44,202 nt of DNA from Paenibacillus cookii (GCF_018333375.1 NZ_BORW01000039.1:1-44202), one strand, 5' to 3'. Shown: positions 23,874 to 33,530, counted from the first letter of the stretch. Notes: a model not told the origin generated them from the sequence alone. A program made the numbers and translations.

Positions 23874-24701
23874 TTATTTCGTCAAGTCCTCCACGAATTT
23901 AGGCAGCACGAAAGCCGCTTTATGAAGACGTGGGGTGTAATATTTGGTGTCCATTTCCGGAATGTCCGCTTCGTTCACTTCGAGCGGATCGTACTTTTTG
24001 CTGCCCATCGTAAAGGTCCACAGGCCGCTTGGGTACGTCGGGATGTTGGCCCCGTATACGCGCACGATCGGGAAAATTTCCTTGACGTCGCGGTTGACCT
24101 TTTGGATCAGGTCGGCTTTGAACCAAGGATTGTCCGTTTGCGCCACGAACATGCCGTCGTCCTTCAACGCCTCGTAGATGCCCTGGTAGAAACCGCGCTC
24201 GAACAGCGGCGCTGCCGGTCCGACGGGTTCCGTGGAATCGACCATGATGACGTCGTATTCGTTTTTGTGCTCATGAATATGCATGAAACCGTCGTTCACG
24301 TGCACTTCGACCCGGGGGTCGTCCAGCTTGCCGGCGATGGAAGGGAGGTATTTTTTCGAATATTCGATCACTTTGCCGTCAATGTCGACGAGTACCGCCT
24401 TTTCCACTTCCGGGTGTTTGATGATTTCGCGGATCACGCCGCCGTCGCCGCCGCCGACCACCAGCACGTGTTTCGGATTCGGGTGCGTGTTCAGTACGGG
24501 ATGGGCCACCATTTCATGGTAGACGAACTCGTCTTTTTCCGTTGTCATCACCATGCCGTCAAGCAAAAGCATATTTCCAAACTCTTCAGTCTCGACCATG
24601 GCCAGATCCTGAAAGTCGGTTTTTTCGTTAACATACGTTTGTTTGATTTTAGCTGTAATCCCAAAAGCGGGGGTTTGCTTTTCCGTAAACCACAATTCCA
24701 T
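23874..24701 (-). CDS. speE: spermidine synthase
   Basis: 275 residues. It transfers aminopropyl from decarboxylated SAM to putrescine. Seen are the N-terminal beta domain (LWFTEKQTPAFGITAKIKQ), the substrate loop GNMLLLDGMVMTTEKDEFVYHEM, the dcSAM-binding GGGDGG (83-88), and the catalytic Asp in DVIMVDSTEPVGPA. A TTG two codons earlier is in frame, but GAAGG is better placed (9 nt) for ATG 24701. First gene of the speE-speB operon. Confidence 0.96.
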   Translation of the reverse strand: MELWFTEKQTPAFGITAKIKQTYVNEKTDFQDLAMVETEEFGNMLLLDGMVMTTEKDEFVYHEMVAHPVLNTHPNPKHVLVVGGGDGGVIREIIKHPEVEKAVLVDIDGKVIEYSKKYLPSIAGKLDDPRVEVHVNDGFMHIHEHKNEYDVIMVDSTEPVGPAAPLFERGFYQGIYEALKDDGMFVAQTDNPWFKADLIQKVNRDVKEIFPIVRVYGANIPTYPSGLWTFTMGSKKYDPLEVNEADIPEMDTKYYTPRLHKAAFVLPKFVEDLTK

Positions 24702-24835
24702 CGACAACTACCTTCTTTCCGCTAGAATATAGGGGACTTCGCTTCGGTTGATCCCTCGTCCGGAGCTTTCCGGTCAGGCTGAATCCCCGCTTTATTTATT
24801 GTACCAAACTATGGATGCGCAAACACATCTTTTGA

Positions 24836-24865
24836 ATTATACGCGATGGGAGAAATGACTGTAAA
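24836..24865 (-). promoter_or_regulatory. sigma-A promoter of speE-speB
   Basis: TTTACA at 24860-24865 and a perfect TATAAT at 24836-24841, 18-bp spacer, about 130 bp upstream of the speE start. Confidence 0.65.
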
Positions 24866-25028
24866 GATACAGTTTTTCACACCTTTTCGGCCTGTCCGGC
24901 CCCCAGGAATGTACCCGTCATCCCCGGTTCATCTTGTCCTTTTTCCGGCCTGTTTATGAAAGGAAAATGAATATCCCTGCCCCTCCTTTCCCATAATGAA
25001 TGTATATAACTGGAAGGGAAGAAACGCC

Positions 25029-27080
25029 ATGCCGCAGCACCATCACTCCAAGCCCAGACGCAAAAGCCGGTTTGCCGCGTTGATCAAGCTGATGCTGGCC
25101 ATAACTCTGGCCGTTCTCCTTGCCGTAGGCATCTTGCTTGGGTTTTTGTATCATAAAAGCCTTCCCGTCGCCGACACCGACCGCAATTCCCGCCTCCTGG
25201 ACAGCCAGGGCAATATTTTGGCCACCTTTTCGGCGAGCGGCCGGAGCTATGAACCCGTCCCGCTCGAGCGGATATCCCCGCTCCTTGTGAAAGCGACGCT
25301 GGCCGTTGAGGACCGGAAATTTTTCGACCATATCGGGTTCGACGTCAAAGGCATGGGCCGGGCCATGCTTGTCAATTTGAAAGAGATGCAGCGGGCCCAA
25401 GGAGCGAGCACGCTGACGCAGCAGCTTGCCCGCAACCTGTATCTGTCCCATGCCAAAACGTGGACCCGAAAAATAAAAGAAGCGATGTATACCGCGCAGC
25501 TGGAGATGAAATACAGCAAAAACGAAATTCTGCAAATGTATTTAAATGAAATTTATTACGGCCATGGCGCATACGGCATCGAAGCCGCTTCGCAGATGTA
25601 TTTCGGCAAGCCGGCCGCCGAACTCGACCTGGCCGAAAGCGCGATGCTCGCCGGCATTCCGAAAGGTCCGACCTACTATTCGCCTTTTAAGCATATGGAC
25701 CATGCCAAAATGCGGCAAAAGATCGTGCTCGGGACGATGGTGGAAACCGGCCAGATTACGCGGCAGGAAGCCGAAGAGGCCGCCGCCGAGAAGCTTCATT
25801 TGAAGCCTCAGGGGCAGCAGCAGGCCCGGGTGTCCGCCCCCTTTTTCCGGGATTATATCCGGAACCTCGTCACCAGCCAGCTGGGCATCAGCGAGGAGCA
25901 GCTGGACCATGGCGGCCTGAACATCTATACGACGCTGGATCCCCATGCGCAAGCGGCAGCCGAAGAGGCGGTGGCCCGGGGCATGGATCCAAACAGCGAG
26001 CTGGAAACGGCACTCGTAGCCATCGATCCGCGCACAGGTTACGTCAAGGCGATGGTCGGAGGAAAAAACTATAAAACAAGCCAGTTTAACCATGCACTCT
26101 CCAAAACGCGCCAGCCGGGCTCATCCTTTAAACCGATCATGTATCTGACGGCGCTGTCTTCGAAAACGATGACCGGCCTGAGCACGTTTAAAAGCGAGCC
26201 GACCCTGTTCCGCTACGACAACAACCGGAAGACCTACCGGCCGAGCAACTTCGGGGAAAAGTATTTGGGCGAAATCGACATGCAGCAGGCGATCGCCGCC
26301 TCGGACAATATTTATGCCGTCAATACGCTCCTGAAGGTCGGCGCGGACAACGTCATCGATATGGCGAAAAGGCTGGGCATCGTCAGCCCGTTGAAGCCGG
26401 TTCCTTCGCTGGCGCTCGGGACTTCGCCCATCAGTCCGTTCGAGATGGCCTCCGCTTTCGCCGTCATCGGCAACGGCGGCAAACGGATGCCGCCCGTCGC
26501 CGTGCTGAAAATTACGGATGCGGCCGGGGAAGTGCTGTATCAAGCCCCCGAAAACGCAGGCGAACAGGTGGTGGAGCCAGCGGCTGCTTACGTTTTAACC
26601 CATCTGATGGAGAGCGTGTTCGAATCCGGGGGAACGGGAAGCCGCGTCTCCTCCCTGATCAAACGTCCGGTCGCCGGCAAAACGGGCACGACCGATACCG
26701 ACGCCTGGATGGTCGGCTATACGCCGGAGCTGGCCACGGCCGTCTGGGTAGGTTATGACAAGGGACGAACCATTACCACGCTGGACGGCCACCGCGCAGC
26801 GCCGATATTTGCCCGGTTTACGGAAAAAGCGCTCGAAAGCGTGCCTCCGAAAATATTCAGCATTCCAAGCGGCGTCGTTACCGTATACGTCGACCGGGAA
26901 ACGGGAAAGCTGGCCACCGCCGATTGCCCGGACAAAAAGCTGGAGGTATTCGTTGCGGGTACCGAGCCGACCGAATACTGCGCCGCGCACGGCGGAGATC
27001 CCGAACAGCCCGCCGCCAAAGGCGGCACGCCGGAAAAACGTTCCTGGTGGAAAACCATTAAACGCTGGCTGACGGATTGA
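25029..27080 (+). CDS. class A penicillin-binding protein (transglycosylase/transpeptidase)
   Basis: 683 residues from ATG 25029. One N-terminal membrane anchor (about 17-41) follows a basic cytosolic tail. The GT51 glycosyltransferase domain has catalytic Glu94 (LAVEDRKFFDHIGFD) and GASTLTQQLARNL. The transpeptidase domain has SxxK with Ser365 (PGSSFKP), the SDN triad (AASDNIYA) and KTGT (VAGKTGTTD). It polymerises and cross-links peptidoglycan. It matches the position of B. subtilis ywhE (pbpG) next to speE-speB, which is a forespore-expressed PBP; whether this one is sporulation-specific cannot be told. ATG 24996 is in frame but lacks a ribosome binding site. Confidence 0.94.
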   Translation: MPQHHHSKPRRKSRFAALIKLMLAITLAVLLAVGILLGFLYHKSLPVADTDRNSRLLDSQGNILATFSASGRSYEPVPLERISPLLVKATLAVEDRKFFDHIGFDVKGMGRAMLVNLKEMQRAQGASTLTQQLARNLYLSHAKTWTRKIKEAMYTAQLEMKYSKNEILQMYLNEIYYGHGAYGIEAASQMYFGKPAAELDLAESAMLAGIPKGPTYYSPFKHMDHAKMRQKIVLGTMVETGQITRQEAEEAAAEKLHLKPQGQQQARVSAPFFRDYIRNLVTSQLGISEEQLDHGGLNIYTTLDPHAQAAAEEAVARGMDPNSELETALVAIDPRTGYVKAMVGGKNYKTSQFNHALSKTRQPGSSFKPIMYLTALSSKTMTGLSTFKSEPTLFRYDNNRKTYRPSNFGEKYLGEIDMQQAIAASDNIYAVNTLLKVGADNVIDMAKRLGIVSPLKPVPSLALGTSPISPFEMASAFAVIGNGGKRMPPVAVLKITDAAGEVLYQAPENAGEQVVEPAAAYVLTHLMESVFESGGTGSRVSSLIKRPVAGKTGTTDTDAWMVGYTPELATAVWVGYDKGRTITTLDGHRAAPIFARFTEKALESVPPKIFSIPSGVVTVYVDRETGKLATADCPDKKLEVFVAGTEPTEYCAAHGGDPEQPAAKGGTPEKRSWWKTIKRWLTD

Positions 27081-27087
27081 CAATGAC

Positions 27088-27140
27088 GATAAAGGCCTCC
27101 TCTCCCGGTCGAAAGCAGTCCCGGAGAGGCGGGCCTTTTC
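27088..27140 (+). terminator. terminator after the PBP gene
   Basis: AAAGGC, CCTCTCC and matching GGAGAGG, GGCCTTT arms form a long GC-rich stem ending in TTTTC, directly after the stop at 27080. Confidence 0.8.
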
Positions 27141-27237
27141 TTCTGGATTCCCCAAGCTTCCGCATGATACAGTAGGACTGCATGGAAGAAATTTGCTCGG
27201 GAATTTCGAATAGTCTGATATATGAAGGAGTCAATAG

Positions 27238-28299
27238 ATGGTTAGAAAAGTGTCGTGGGCATTCGGTGGCGCCGCGATTGCGCTCTTTTTGTTCGCCGGC
27301 GTTTTTTTGCTGTACGTGACCGTGACGGACTACAGGCCGCGGGAAACCGAGCCGATCGTTATGGAAGGCAACCCGGATCGTGTGATGAAAGCCGGAGACG
27401 CTTTTACCGTCACGACCTTTAATATCGGTTACGGCGGGCTGGATCGGGATCAGGATTTCTTCATGGATGGCGGGACGGGATCGCGTTCAAGCAGCAAAAG
27501 GCAAACGGAGTTGAACTTGAGGGGCATCGGAACATTTTTAAGCGGTCTGCGTTCCGATATTATTTTTATTCAGGAAGTGGATATCGACTCTACCCGCAGC
27601 TACCGTATTAACGAGGTAGATTCCTTGAAGGTTTTTCTGCCGGGATACGGCTTCTCCTATGCCGACAATTACAAAATGCCTTGGGTTCCCGTTCCCGTCC
27701 TGCACCCGATGGGCCACGTCCGGGGCGGAATGCTGACGCTCTCCAAATTCAACAGCAGCGGCGCCGTGCGGTACCAACTGCCCGGAGAAGAAAAATGGCC
27801 CCGGCAGCAATTCGATCTGGACCGCGCCTTCATCGAAAACCGGATTCCCGTAAAAAACGGCAAAGAGCTTGTTCTGGTCAATCTTCATCTGTCCGCGTTC
27901 GATAAGGGCGGAAGCATCCGCAAACAGCAGCTTCATTATTTGAAGGCTTATATCCAGAAGGAAACGGCATTGGGAAATTATCTGATCGTTGGAGGCGACT
28001 GGAACCATTCGCTGCCCGGAACCGATCCGAAAGCCTTCAAAACGACCCAGGATTGGCCCGAGTGGCTTCAGCCGTTCCCGGAAGATTTCAAGCCGGAAGG
28101 ATTCCAGTGGGCCGTGGACAACAAGGTCCCGTCGGTGCGGACGGTCGACCTTCCCTTTAAGGAAGGCCTGAATTTCCGTGCGGTCATCGACGGCTTTCTG
28201 GTGTCCCCGAACATCGAGATCCTTCATGTGGAGGGCCATGACCTCAAACATGAACACAGCGACCATAACCCGGTGAAGGCCGAGTTTGTTTTAAAATAA
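27238..28299 (+). CDS. membrane-anchored endonuclease/exonuclease/phosphatase family protein
   Basis: 353 residues. One N-terminal membrane segment (about 8-31) then an EEP (DNase I-like) domain: FTVTTFNIGYGG (catalytic Asn), IIFIQEVDIDS (metal-binding Glu), LVNLHLSAFDKGG (His), YLIVGGDWNHSLPG (Asp/Asn) and HEHSDHNPVKAEF (catalytic His). The residues for hydrolysis are all present. The domain probably lies outside the cell. Nuclease, sphingomyelinase and phosphoinositide phosphatase activities all occur in the superfamily; the substrate is unknown. ATG with AAGGAG 7 nt upstream; 15 bp precede the glycosylase gene, so they form an operon. Confidence 0.86.
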   Translation: MVRKVSWAFGGAAIALFLFAGVFLLYVTVTDYRPRETEPIVMEGNPDRVMKAGDAFTVTTFNIGYGGLDRDQDFFMDGGTGSRSSSKRQTELNLRGIGTFLSGLRSDIIFIQEVDIDSTRSYRINEVDSLKVFLPGYGFSYADNYKMPWVPVPVLHPMGHVRGGMLTLSKFNSSGAVRYQLPGEEKWPRQQFDLDRAFIENRIPVKNGKELVLVNLHLSAFDKGGSIRKQQLHYLKAYIQKETALGNYLIVGGDWNHSLPGTDPKAFKTTQDWPEWLQPFPEDFKPEGFQWAVDNKVPSVRTVDLPFKEGLNFRAVIDGFLVSPNIEILHVEGHDLKHEHSDHNPVKAEFVLK

Positions 28300-28314
28300 G
28301 GAGGGAGGCTTGCC

Positions 28315-28959
28315 ATGCGGGAACCGAAACTGATCTCCCCTTCGCTGCTGGCGCGGACGGCGCTAGCAGCGGCCCCGCTCCTGCTCGGCCAAACGCTGGT
28401 GCGGGTTACGGAGGAGGGCGAAATCCGCTGCCGCATCGTCGAGACGGAAAGCTACGGCGGAGCGGAAGACCGGGGCAGCCATGCGTTCGGCAACCGCCGC
28501 ACCAACCGGACGGAGGTCATGTTCGCGGCCGGCGGGATCGCCTATGTCTATTTGATATACGGCATGTATTCCTGCCTCAATGTCGTCGTCGGGGAGATGG
28601 ATGACCCGCAAGCGGTATTGATACGCGCGGTAGAGCCGCTGAGCGAAAGCGATCAAGAGCTGATGCTTCGACACCGCGGCCGGTTCTCCGGAAAAGCGGC
28701 CAATCTCAGCAATGGGCCCGGCAAGCTGTGCCGCGCGCTGCGGATCGACAGGAGCCTGAACGGATACCCGCTGGTACGAGCAGGCGGCGTTCTGCGATTG
28801 GAGTCCGGAGATGCGGCAGATGAACTTCCGATCGTCCAGTGCCCGAGGATCAACATCGATTACGCCGGGGAATATGCGCTTAAGCCTTGGCGTTTTTACA
28901 TCGACGGGAATCCGTACGTATCCGTGAAAGACAAGCATCCCATGCCTTGGAGAGGGTGA
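28315..28959 (+). CDS. DNA-3-methyladenine glycosylase (AAG/MPG family)
   Basis: 214 residues, usual length. It removes alkylated and deaminated purines by base flipping and starts base excision repair. Seen are LARTALAAAPLLLGQTLVR, the catalytic Glu in IVETESYGGAEDRGSHA, the RTNRTEVMFAAGGIAYVYLIYGMYSCLNVV block and LSNGPGKLCRALRID. ATG with GGAGGGAGG upstream, 15 bp after the EEP gene. It resembles B. subtilis Aag (YxlJ). Confidence 0.94.
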   Translation: MREPKLISPSLLARTALAAAPLLLGQTLVRVTEEGEIRCRIVETESYGGAEDRGSHAFGNRRTNRTEVMFAAGGIAYVYLIYGMYSCLNVVVGEMDDPQAVLIRAVEPLSESDQELMLRHRGRFSGKAANLSNGPGKLCRALRIDRSLNGYPLVRAGGVLRLESGDAADELPIVQCPRINIDYAGEYALKPWRFYIDGNPYVSVKDKHPMPWRG

Positions 28960-28991
28960 TGAGGTATTGTCGTGCGGTTTGAAAAAAAAGC

Positions 28992-29047
28992 AAAAAGGGT
29001 CTGCCAGCTGCTTGTTGTTCAACAAGCGCCGGCAGACCCTTTTATTT
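28992..29047. terminator. two-way terminator, glycosylase / ywhD
   Basis: AAAAGGGTCTGCC and GGCAGACCCTTTT form a long stem with an inner hairpin, between convergent genes, with T runs on both strands. Confidence 0.88.
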
Positions 29048-29076
29048 GATTGCGGCAGTAAACGGGATAGCCGCGA

Positions 29077-29586
29077 TTAAACGTCAAGCGCCTGCTTCAG
29101 CTCTTCCGGCGATCTGTCCCACCATTCCTCGTTATGGGAGACCAGCAGATCCTTCAGCAGCTTCTTCTCTTCCGCGCCCAGTTCGTCCAGCATGAATTTG
29201 CGTTTCAACGCGGCATCCATGCGATTGACGTGATCGGCAAGAATTTTCCAGCCTCTGCGCGCTTCCTCGTCGATCCACATTTCGCTGGCCGTCGCGCCCG
29301 CATAATATTGCCCCGACTCGTCGCGGTCGACCGCCACCCAAACGATCCACACCTGGCGTCCATTCGGCACGTCTTCACGGTTGGTCGAAAAGCGGATGCG
29401 GCGTTCCGGTTTGCTCTTCGCATGCATGGCGCCGATATCGATCGTAGCCGTGCCGCGGTCAATGATGACCGGGGAAATGTTGTTGAGGTCGATGGAGCCT
29501 GCGCCAAAACCGATTTTATGCTTGCTTTTGCCGCTGACGATGTTCAGGGCAATCTGCTTCTTGCCTACTTGCTCCTTGTTTTCCAC
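29077..29586 (-). CDS. ywhD: YwhD family protein
   Basis: 169 residues, cytosolic, function unknown. Segments such as IALNIVSGKSKHKIGFGAGSIDLNNISPVIID and YYAGATASEMWIDEEARRGWKILADHVNRMD fit YwhD, and the gene lies near the speE-speB-PBP block as in B. subtilis (ywhG-ywhF-ywhE-ywhD). The GTG start has AGGAGG 10 nt upstream. It is convergent with the glycosylase gene. Confidence 0.82.
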   Translation of the reverse strand: MENKEQVGKKQIALNIVSGKSKHKIGFGAGSIDLNNISPVIIDRGTATIDIGAMHAKSKPERRIRFSTNREDVPNGRQVWIVWVAVDRDESGQYYAGATASEMWIDEEARRGWKILADHVNRMDAALKRKFMLDELGAEEKKLLKDLLVSHNEEWWDRSPEELKQALDV

Positions 29587-29748
29587 GTTTCGTGTTCCTC
29601 CTATTGAAAACGCGCTGTCCCGGTTTCAGGGCAGGCGTCCTGCTTTGTATGCCTCTTGGTCAAGCAACTTAATTTTATTTTAACTAATAATCGCTGGAAA
29701 GCCAACATATACATGCTTTAGATGCTTGTCAACGGGAGGTATTCGTAT

Positions 29749-31740
29749 ATGGCTCCAGCACGCGCCAAAATCGTTATTTCATCGTTCATTGCCCTCTGTC
29801 TATTGCTTGCGGGAACAGGGGCGCTCCTTCTTCGGGATGCACCGGAATCGCAGCCTTCCTACGCTCCGGATCAGGCCAAGCCTCCCAAGGCGTCCACGCC
29901 GATCGCCCAGCAGGAAAGCGTACAGAAGCCGACGGCTGAAATCCTCAGCGATCGGGTCGTGGAATACCATATCGATACGACGCTTAATGCCGAAAACCGC
30001 ATCATCAAGGGAACCGAGACGCTGACCTGGATCCACCCCGGCAAAAAGACGGTGAACGAGCTGTACTTCCATTTGTACCCGAACGCCTTCTCTTCGATGG
30101 ACTCCACGTTTATGAAAGAATCCGGGGGAAAGCTCCGGAATGACACGATGCCTGCGGACGGCTTCGGTTCAATGAGCATCACCGAGATGAAAACCGCCGA
30201 TGGCCTTTCGCTGATGCACCGCATGCAATACGTTCAGCCCGATGACGGCAACGTCAAGGACAAGACCCTCGTGAAGGTCCGGCTTCCGAAACCGGTCAAG
30301 GGCGGCGAAAGCATTACGATCCGCATGCGTTTTGAGGTCAAGCTTCCCAAAATATTCGCCCGGATGGGCACCGCGGACGATGATTTCGTCATGGCCGGGC
30401 AATGGTTCCCGAAAATCAGCGTCTATGAGCCCGAGGGGACAAGAGGTCGCAAGGCGGAAGGATGGAACCTGCATCAATATCACGGCAATTCCGAATTCTA
30501 CTCCGACTTCGGCATCTACAGCGTCCGCATTCACGTGCCGGACGACTATATCGTCGCCGCCACCGGCTTTCCCGTGCAACCCGCGCAGATCCGGGGGAAA
30601 GAAAAAATTTATCAGTTTTATGCCGACGATGTCCATGATTTTGCCTGGGCCGCGTCGCCGAATTTTATCGTCGCCGAAGAGCCGTTCTCGTCTCCCGAGG
30701 TCCCGGGCGTGCGCATCAAGCTGTATTTGGACCCCGCCCATAAAGACTTGAAACAAAGATACTTTTTTGCCGCCAAAGCCGCGCTCAAATATTTCAGCAA
30801 ATGGTACGGCCGGTATCCGTACTCCACCCTGTCGATCGTCGTGCCGCCGGAATCGGGGAACGGGGCCGGAGGCATGGAGTATCCGACGCTGATCACCGCC
30901 TTCGGGGCCAAAGACGACTCTCCCGGCTACGACCTGGAACGGACGGTCATCCACGAAATCGGGCATCAGTATTTTTACGGCATGCTTGCGAGCAACGAGT
31001 TCGAAGAAGCTTGGCTGGACGAAGGATTCACCTCCTATGCCGAAGATAAGCTGATGGAGCAGGAATACGGCGTCATTCCGAATTTGCCTATCCAGTCATC
31101 CCTGATCGCGTCCCCGATGTCGCTGACGCAGGAAGCATGGAAATACGGCTCGCAGGATCAATATGCCCTGAACGTCTATTACCGCGGCAAACTCCTGCTA
31201 AAGGCGATGGAACAGCAAGTCGGGAAGCAAACGATGAACAAAATTCTAGGCACCTACGCAAAAAAATACCGTTTCAAACATCCGACGACGGCAGACTTCC
31301 AAAAGGTGGTCGAGCAGGTTACCCGGCAATCCTGGCAGTCCTTTTTCGATCAATACGTTTACGGAAACCAAATGGCCGACTTCGCGGTCGATTCCATCTC
31401 CGTCCGCAAGAAGGATGCGGCTTCCGGCCCCGTCTACGAGTCGATTGTAAAAATCTCGAAAAAAGGCGGAGATTTTCCCCAAGTCCCGGTACGCTTCACC
31501 TTCACGGACGGGCATACGCTGAACAAAGTCTGGAACGGCTCGGCGGAAAGCGCCGAATTCAAGCTGGAGTATAAGGCACCGCTCGCCTGGGCGATGGTCG
31601 ATCCGGAATACACGATCGTGATCGAGAACAGGCATTTCAACAATTACCTGAAAGCGGATATGGACAAGAAGGTTCTGGTCCGCTGGAACGTAAGCATCAC
31701 CAAGCTGATCGAGACGCTGCTTGGAAGTCTGTCCTGGTGA
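29749..31740 (+). CDS. M1 family zinc metallopeptidase, membrane-anchored
   Basis: 663 residues from ATG 29749 (GGGAGG 9 nt upstream). An N-terminal membrane segment (about 7-27) anchors it outside the cell. The N-terminal beta saddle is followed by the gluzincin site: His402-Glu403-x-x-His406 (VIHEIGHQYFYG) and the third ligand Glu425 (WLDEGFTSYAED), the exact HEXXH-x18-E spacing. The usual GAMEN exopeptidase loop is GGMEY here, as in many bacterial members, so aminopeptidase activity is likely but not certain. Followed within 12 bp by a membrane protein gene. Confidence 0.88.
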   Translation: MAPARAKIVISSFIALCLLLAGTGALLLRDAPESQPSYAPDQAKPPKASTPIAQQESVQKPTAEILSDRVVEYHIDTTLNAENRIIKGTETLTWIHPGKKTVNELYFHLYPNAFSSMDSTFMKESGGKLRNDTMPADGFGSMSITEMKTADGLSLMHRMQYVQPDDGNVKDKTLVKVRLPKPVKGGESITIRMRFEVKLPKIFARMGTADDDFVMAGQWFPKISVYEPEGTRGRKAEGWNLHQYHGNSEFYSDFGIYSVRIHVPDDYIVAATGFPVQPAQIRGKEKIYQFYADDVHDFAWAASPNFIVAEEPFSSPEVPGVRIKLYLDPAHKDLKQRYFFAAKAALKYFSKWYGRYPYSTLSIVVPPESGNGAGGMEYPTLITAFGAKDDSPGYDLERTVIHEIGHQYFYGMLASNEFEEAWLDEGFTSYAEDKLMEQEYGVIPNLPIQSSLIASPMSLTQEAWKYGSQDQYALNVYYRGKLLLKAMEQQVGKQTMNKILGTYAKKYRFKHPTTADFQKVVEQVTRQSWQSFFDQYVYGNQMADFAVDSISVRKKDAASGPVYESIVKISKKGGDFPQVPVRFTFTDGHTLNKVWNGSAESAEFKLEYKAPLAWAMVDPEYTIVIENRHFNNYLKADMDKKVLVRWNVSITKLIETLLGSLSW

Positions 31741-31751
31741 GGTGAGAACCG

Positions 31752-32585
31752 GTGAAATCCCATATTGCGCATGGCTGGAAAAGTCTTAAAAATCAATTTT
31801 ATATCGTCATCATTCTCTTTTTGTACCAGCTGATTTGGGGCTACTTTCTGTACAGGCTGGTCCATTCGGCCGTCACTCCGCTGCTGATGCGTTATCCGGA
31901 CCCCGAGCCCAATGAACTCAGCCAGCTGCTTTATTACATCGAAGGCAAAATGAGCCTTTCCGACAGCGGCACGGTGCATATGTACATTTGGATTCTTCTT
32001 TCGATGTTTGCCCTGCGCATGCTGCTGACCCCTTTTATCCATGCCGGAATTTTTTACGGGCTGCACCGTGAACGCGAGGGCGAAGTCGGGCTGTTTTTCT
32101 TCCAAGGCATGAAGCGCCACGGAAAAACCGTCCTTCTGTTTCACTTGATCGAATGGGTTCTGCTCGCGGCCCCGGCCTACTGGGTCATACCTAAGGTATA
32201 TGCGGCGCTTCTGGACGGGATGCCGCTGCAATCCATGGGCCTGTCCGTTCTTCCCTGGATTTTGGGATGGTTCCTGTACGGATATATCGTGCACCAACTG
32301 ATTCTTTTCATGCAGTTCGGCAAGACCGGCGGCGGCGGCTTGTTGCCTCCCTTGTGGCACTGCCTGCGCGGCGCGTTCCCGCTCATCGGCGTTTCGCTGA
32401 TACTCGGCTCGCTCAGCCTGCTTTTGTTCAGCCTCTGTACGGGAGTTTCCTTGATGTGGGCAGGGATCATCGCGCTCATCCTCCAGCAGGGCTACCACCT
32501 CGTCAGCTGCATCATGAGATTATGGGGCATTTCGGCCAAGTTTGACCTGTGGTACGCCCAAGCGCATCGGGGCGCGGAAAAATAA
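31752..32585 (+). CDS. polytopic membrane protein, function unknown
   Basis: 277 residues with about five or six hydrophobic segments (near 14-35, 75-95, 125-145, 165-190, 210-235). I do not recognise the family. GTG start 11 bp after the M1 peptidase stop, with AGGTGAG upstream; the two are almost surely one operon and may act together at the membrane (inference). A terminator follows. Confidence 0.65.
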   Translation: MKSHIAHGWKSLKNQFYIVIILFLYQLIWGYFLYRLVHSAVTPLLMRYPDPEPNELSQLLYYIEGKMSLSDSGTVHMYIWILLSMFALRMLLTPFIHAGIFYGLHREREGEVGLFFFQGMKRHGKTVLLFHLIEWVLLAAPAYWVIPKVYAALLDGMPLQSMGLSVLPWILGWFLYGYIVHQLILFMQFGKTGGGGLLPPLWHCLRGAFPLIGVSLILGSLSLLLFSLCTGVSLMWAGIIALILQQGYHLVSCIMRLWGISAKFDLWYAQAHRGAEK

Positions 32586-32634
32586 ATGATCAAAAAGTTA
32601 ATTTTTTGTCATCACTTCAACCCCCTGATATAAG

Positions 32635-32675
32635 AAACCCCCCCCCTTTCAAAACAAAAAGGGCGGGGTTTTTGT
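32635..32675 (+). terminator. terminator after the membrane protein gene
   Basis: A run of nine C with flanking A/T pairs with AAAGGGCGGGGTT, 8-nt loop, then TTTT. It separates this operon from the next promoter. Confidence 0.8.
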
Positions 32676-32697
32676 CGTTTTTAGATGCCGAAACGAT

Positions 32698-32726
32698 TTG
32701 CCAAAGTCGTCATCCTCTGTTAAAAT
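32698..32726 (+). promoter_or_regulatory. promoter of the first NlpC/P60 gene
   Basis: TTGCCA at 32698-32703, TAAAAT at 32721-32726, 17-bp spacer. The same layout (TTGCCA, 17 bp, TACAAT) precedes the second copy. Confidence 0.8.
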
Positions 32727-32851
32727 AATCCGAGTAAGCAGTTAGTAACAACTTTGTCATTTTTACTGTAACTTTTTCATATTGTGCTGTAACGATATTT
32801 TCAACGACAGATACCAATCAATCGTCATTATCAGTCACTTTCAGGTGCTTG

Positions 32852-32972
32852 ATCAGGGCCGAATTCCTTGGCACCGGGAAGCGGGGGAACCACTTTGGGT
32901 GAATTGATCTCGCAGCATAGGGATCATAGGGGACGACCTTCAACCGAATCCTTAAGCTAACCTCGCAGGCAA
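32852..32972 (+). promoter_or_regulatory. c-di-AMP riboswitch (ydaO/yuaA type), copy 1
   Basis: Shows the conserved blocks of the ydaO class: GCCGAAT, GCGGGGGAACC, GGGTGAAT, TAGGGAT, ACCTTC and AGCTAACCTCGCAGGC. Members bind cyclic di-AMP and usually lower expression of potassium uptake and cell-wall hydrolase genes. The last aptamer helix ends only about 15 nt before the ATG, with GGAAGGGG between, so no transcription terminator fits; control may be by translation. Confidence 0.92.
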
Positions 32973-32986
32973 CATGGAAGGGGTTT

Positions 32987-33457
32987 ATGTTTTTGAAAAA
33001 GAAGTTAACAGCCGCTGCGCTTGGTTTGACGCTTATGTTCTCCATGGGAACCAGCGTATTCGCGCAATCTTCTCTGAGTCATGTCGTGAACAGCACCATC
33101 GGCGTTTCCTACAAAACCGGAGGAACGACGACCAAAGGATTTGATTGCTCCGGGTTTACGCGTTATGTATTCCAGAAATTAGGCATTTCCATTCCGCGCC
33201 AATCCAGCGCACAATTCAAAATCGGCACTGCCGTCTCCAAAAGCAATTTGCGTGCCGGAGATCTGGTATTCTTCAATACGAGCGGCGCGGGCGTATCCCA
33301 TGTCGGAATCTACGTCGGAAACGGAAACTTTGCCCATTCGTCTTCTTCGAAGGGCGTGACCATCAGCAAGCTCAGCAACAGTTATTTCGCCAATCGCTAC
33401 ATTGGCGCCAAACGTGTCATGAGTACCGCTAAATACAAAGCGGCCGTCTACAACTAG
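32987..33457 (+). CDS. secreted NlpC/P60 cell-wall endopeptidase, copy 1
   Basis: 156 residues. Signal peptide (MFLKKKLTAAALGLTLMFSM... cleaved near FAQS), then a bare NlpC/P60 domain with catalytic Cys54 (GFDCSGF), His105 (VSHVGIYVG) and His117 (FAHSS). Such enzymes cut D-Glu to diamino acid bonds in peptide stems. No wall-binding repeat (SH3, LysM) is present, so it is a minimal hydrolase. ATG with GGAAGGGG directly upstream. It is under a c-di-AMP riboswitch and is the first of two tandem paralogues. Confidence 0.93.
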   Translation: MFLKKKLTAAALGLTLMFSMGTSVFAQSSLSHVVNSTIGVSYKTGGTTTKGFDCSGFTRYVFQKLGISIPRQSSAQFKIGTAVSKSNLRAGDLVFFNTSGAGVSHVGIYVGNGNFAHSSSSKGVTISKLSNSYFANRYIGAKRVMSTAKYKAAVYN

Positions 33458-33492
33458 AAACTCACCCATAAACATACGAAAAACTTATGATG

Positions 33493-33530
33493 CCCGCGCG
33501 GAGATTTTTGCCGAAATCCCTCGCGGGTTT
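33493..33530 (+). terminator. terminator after NlpC/P60 copy 1
   Basis: CCCGCG (33493-33498) and CGCGGG (33522-33527) followed by TTT; the loop shares CGGAGATTTTTGCCGAAATC with the terminator of copy 2, so it is part of the duplicated unit. Confidence 0.65.
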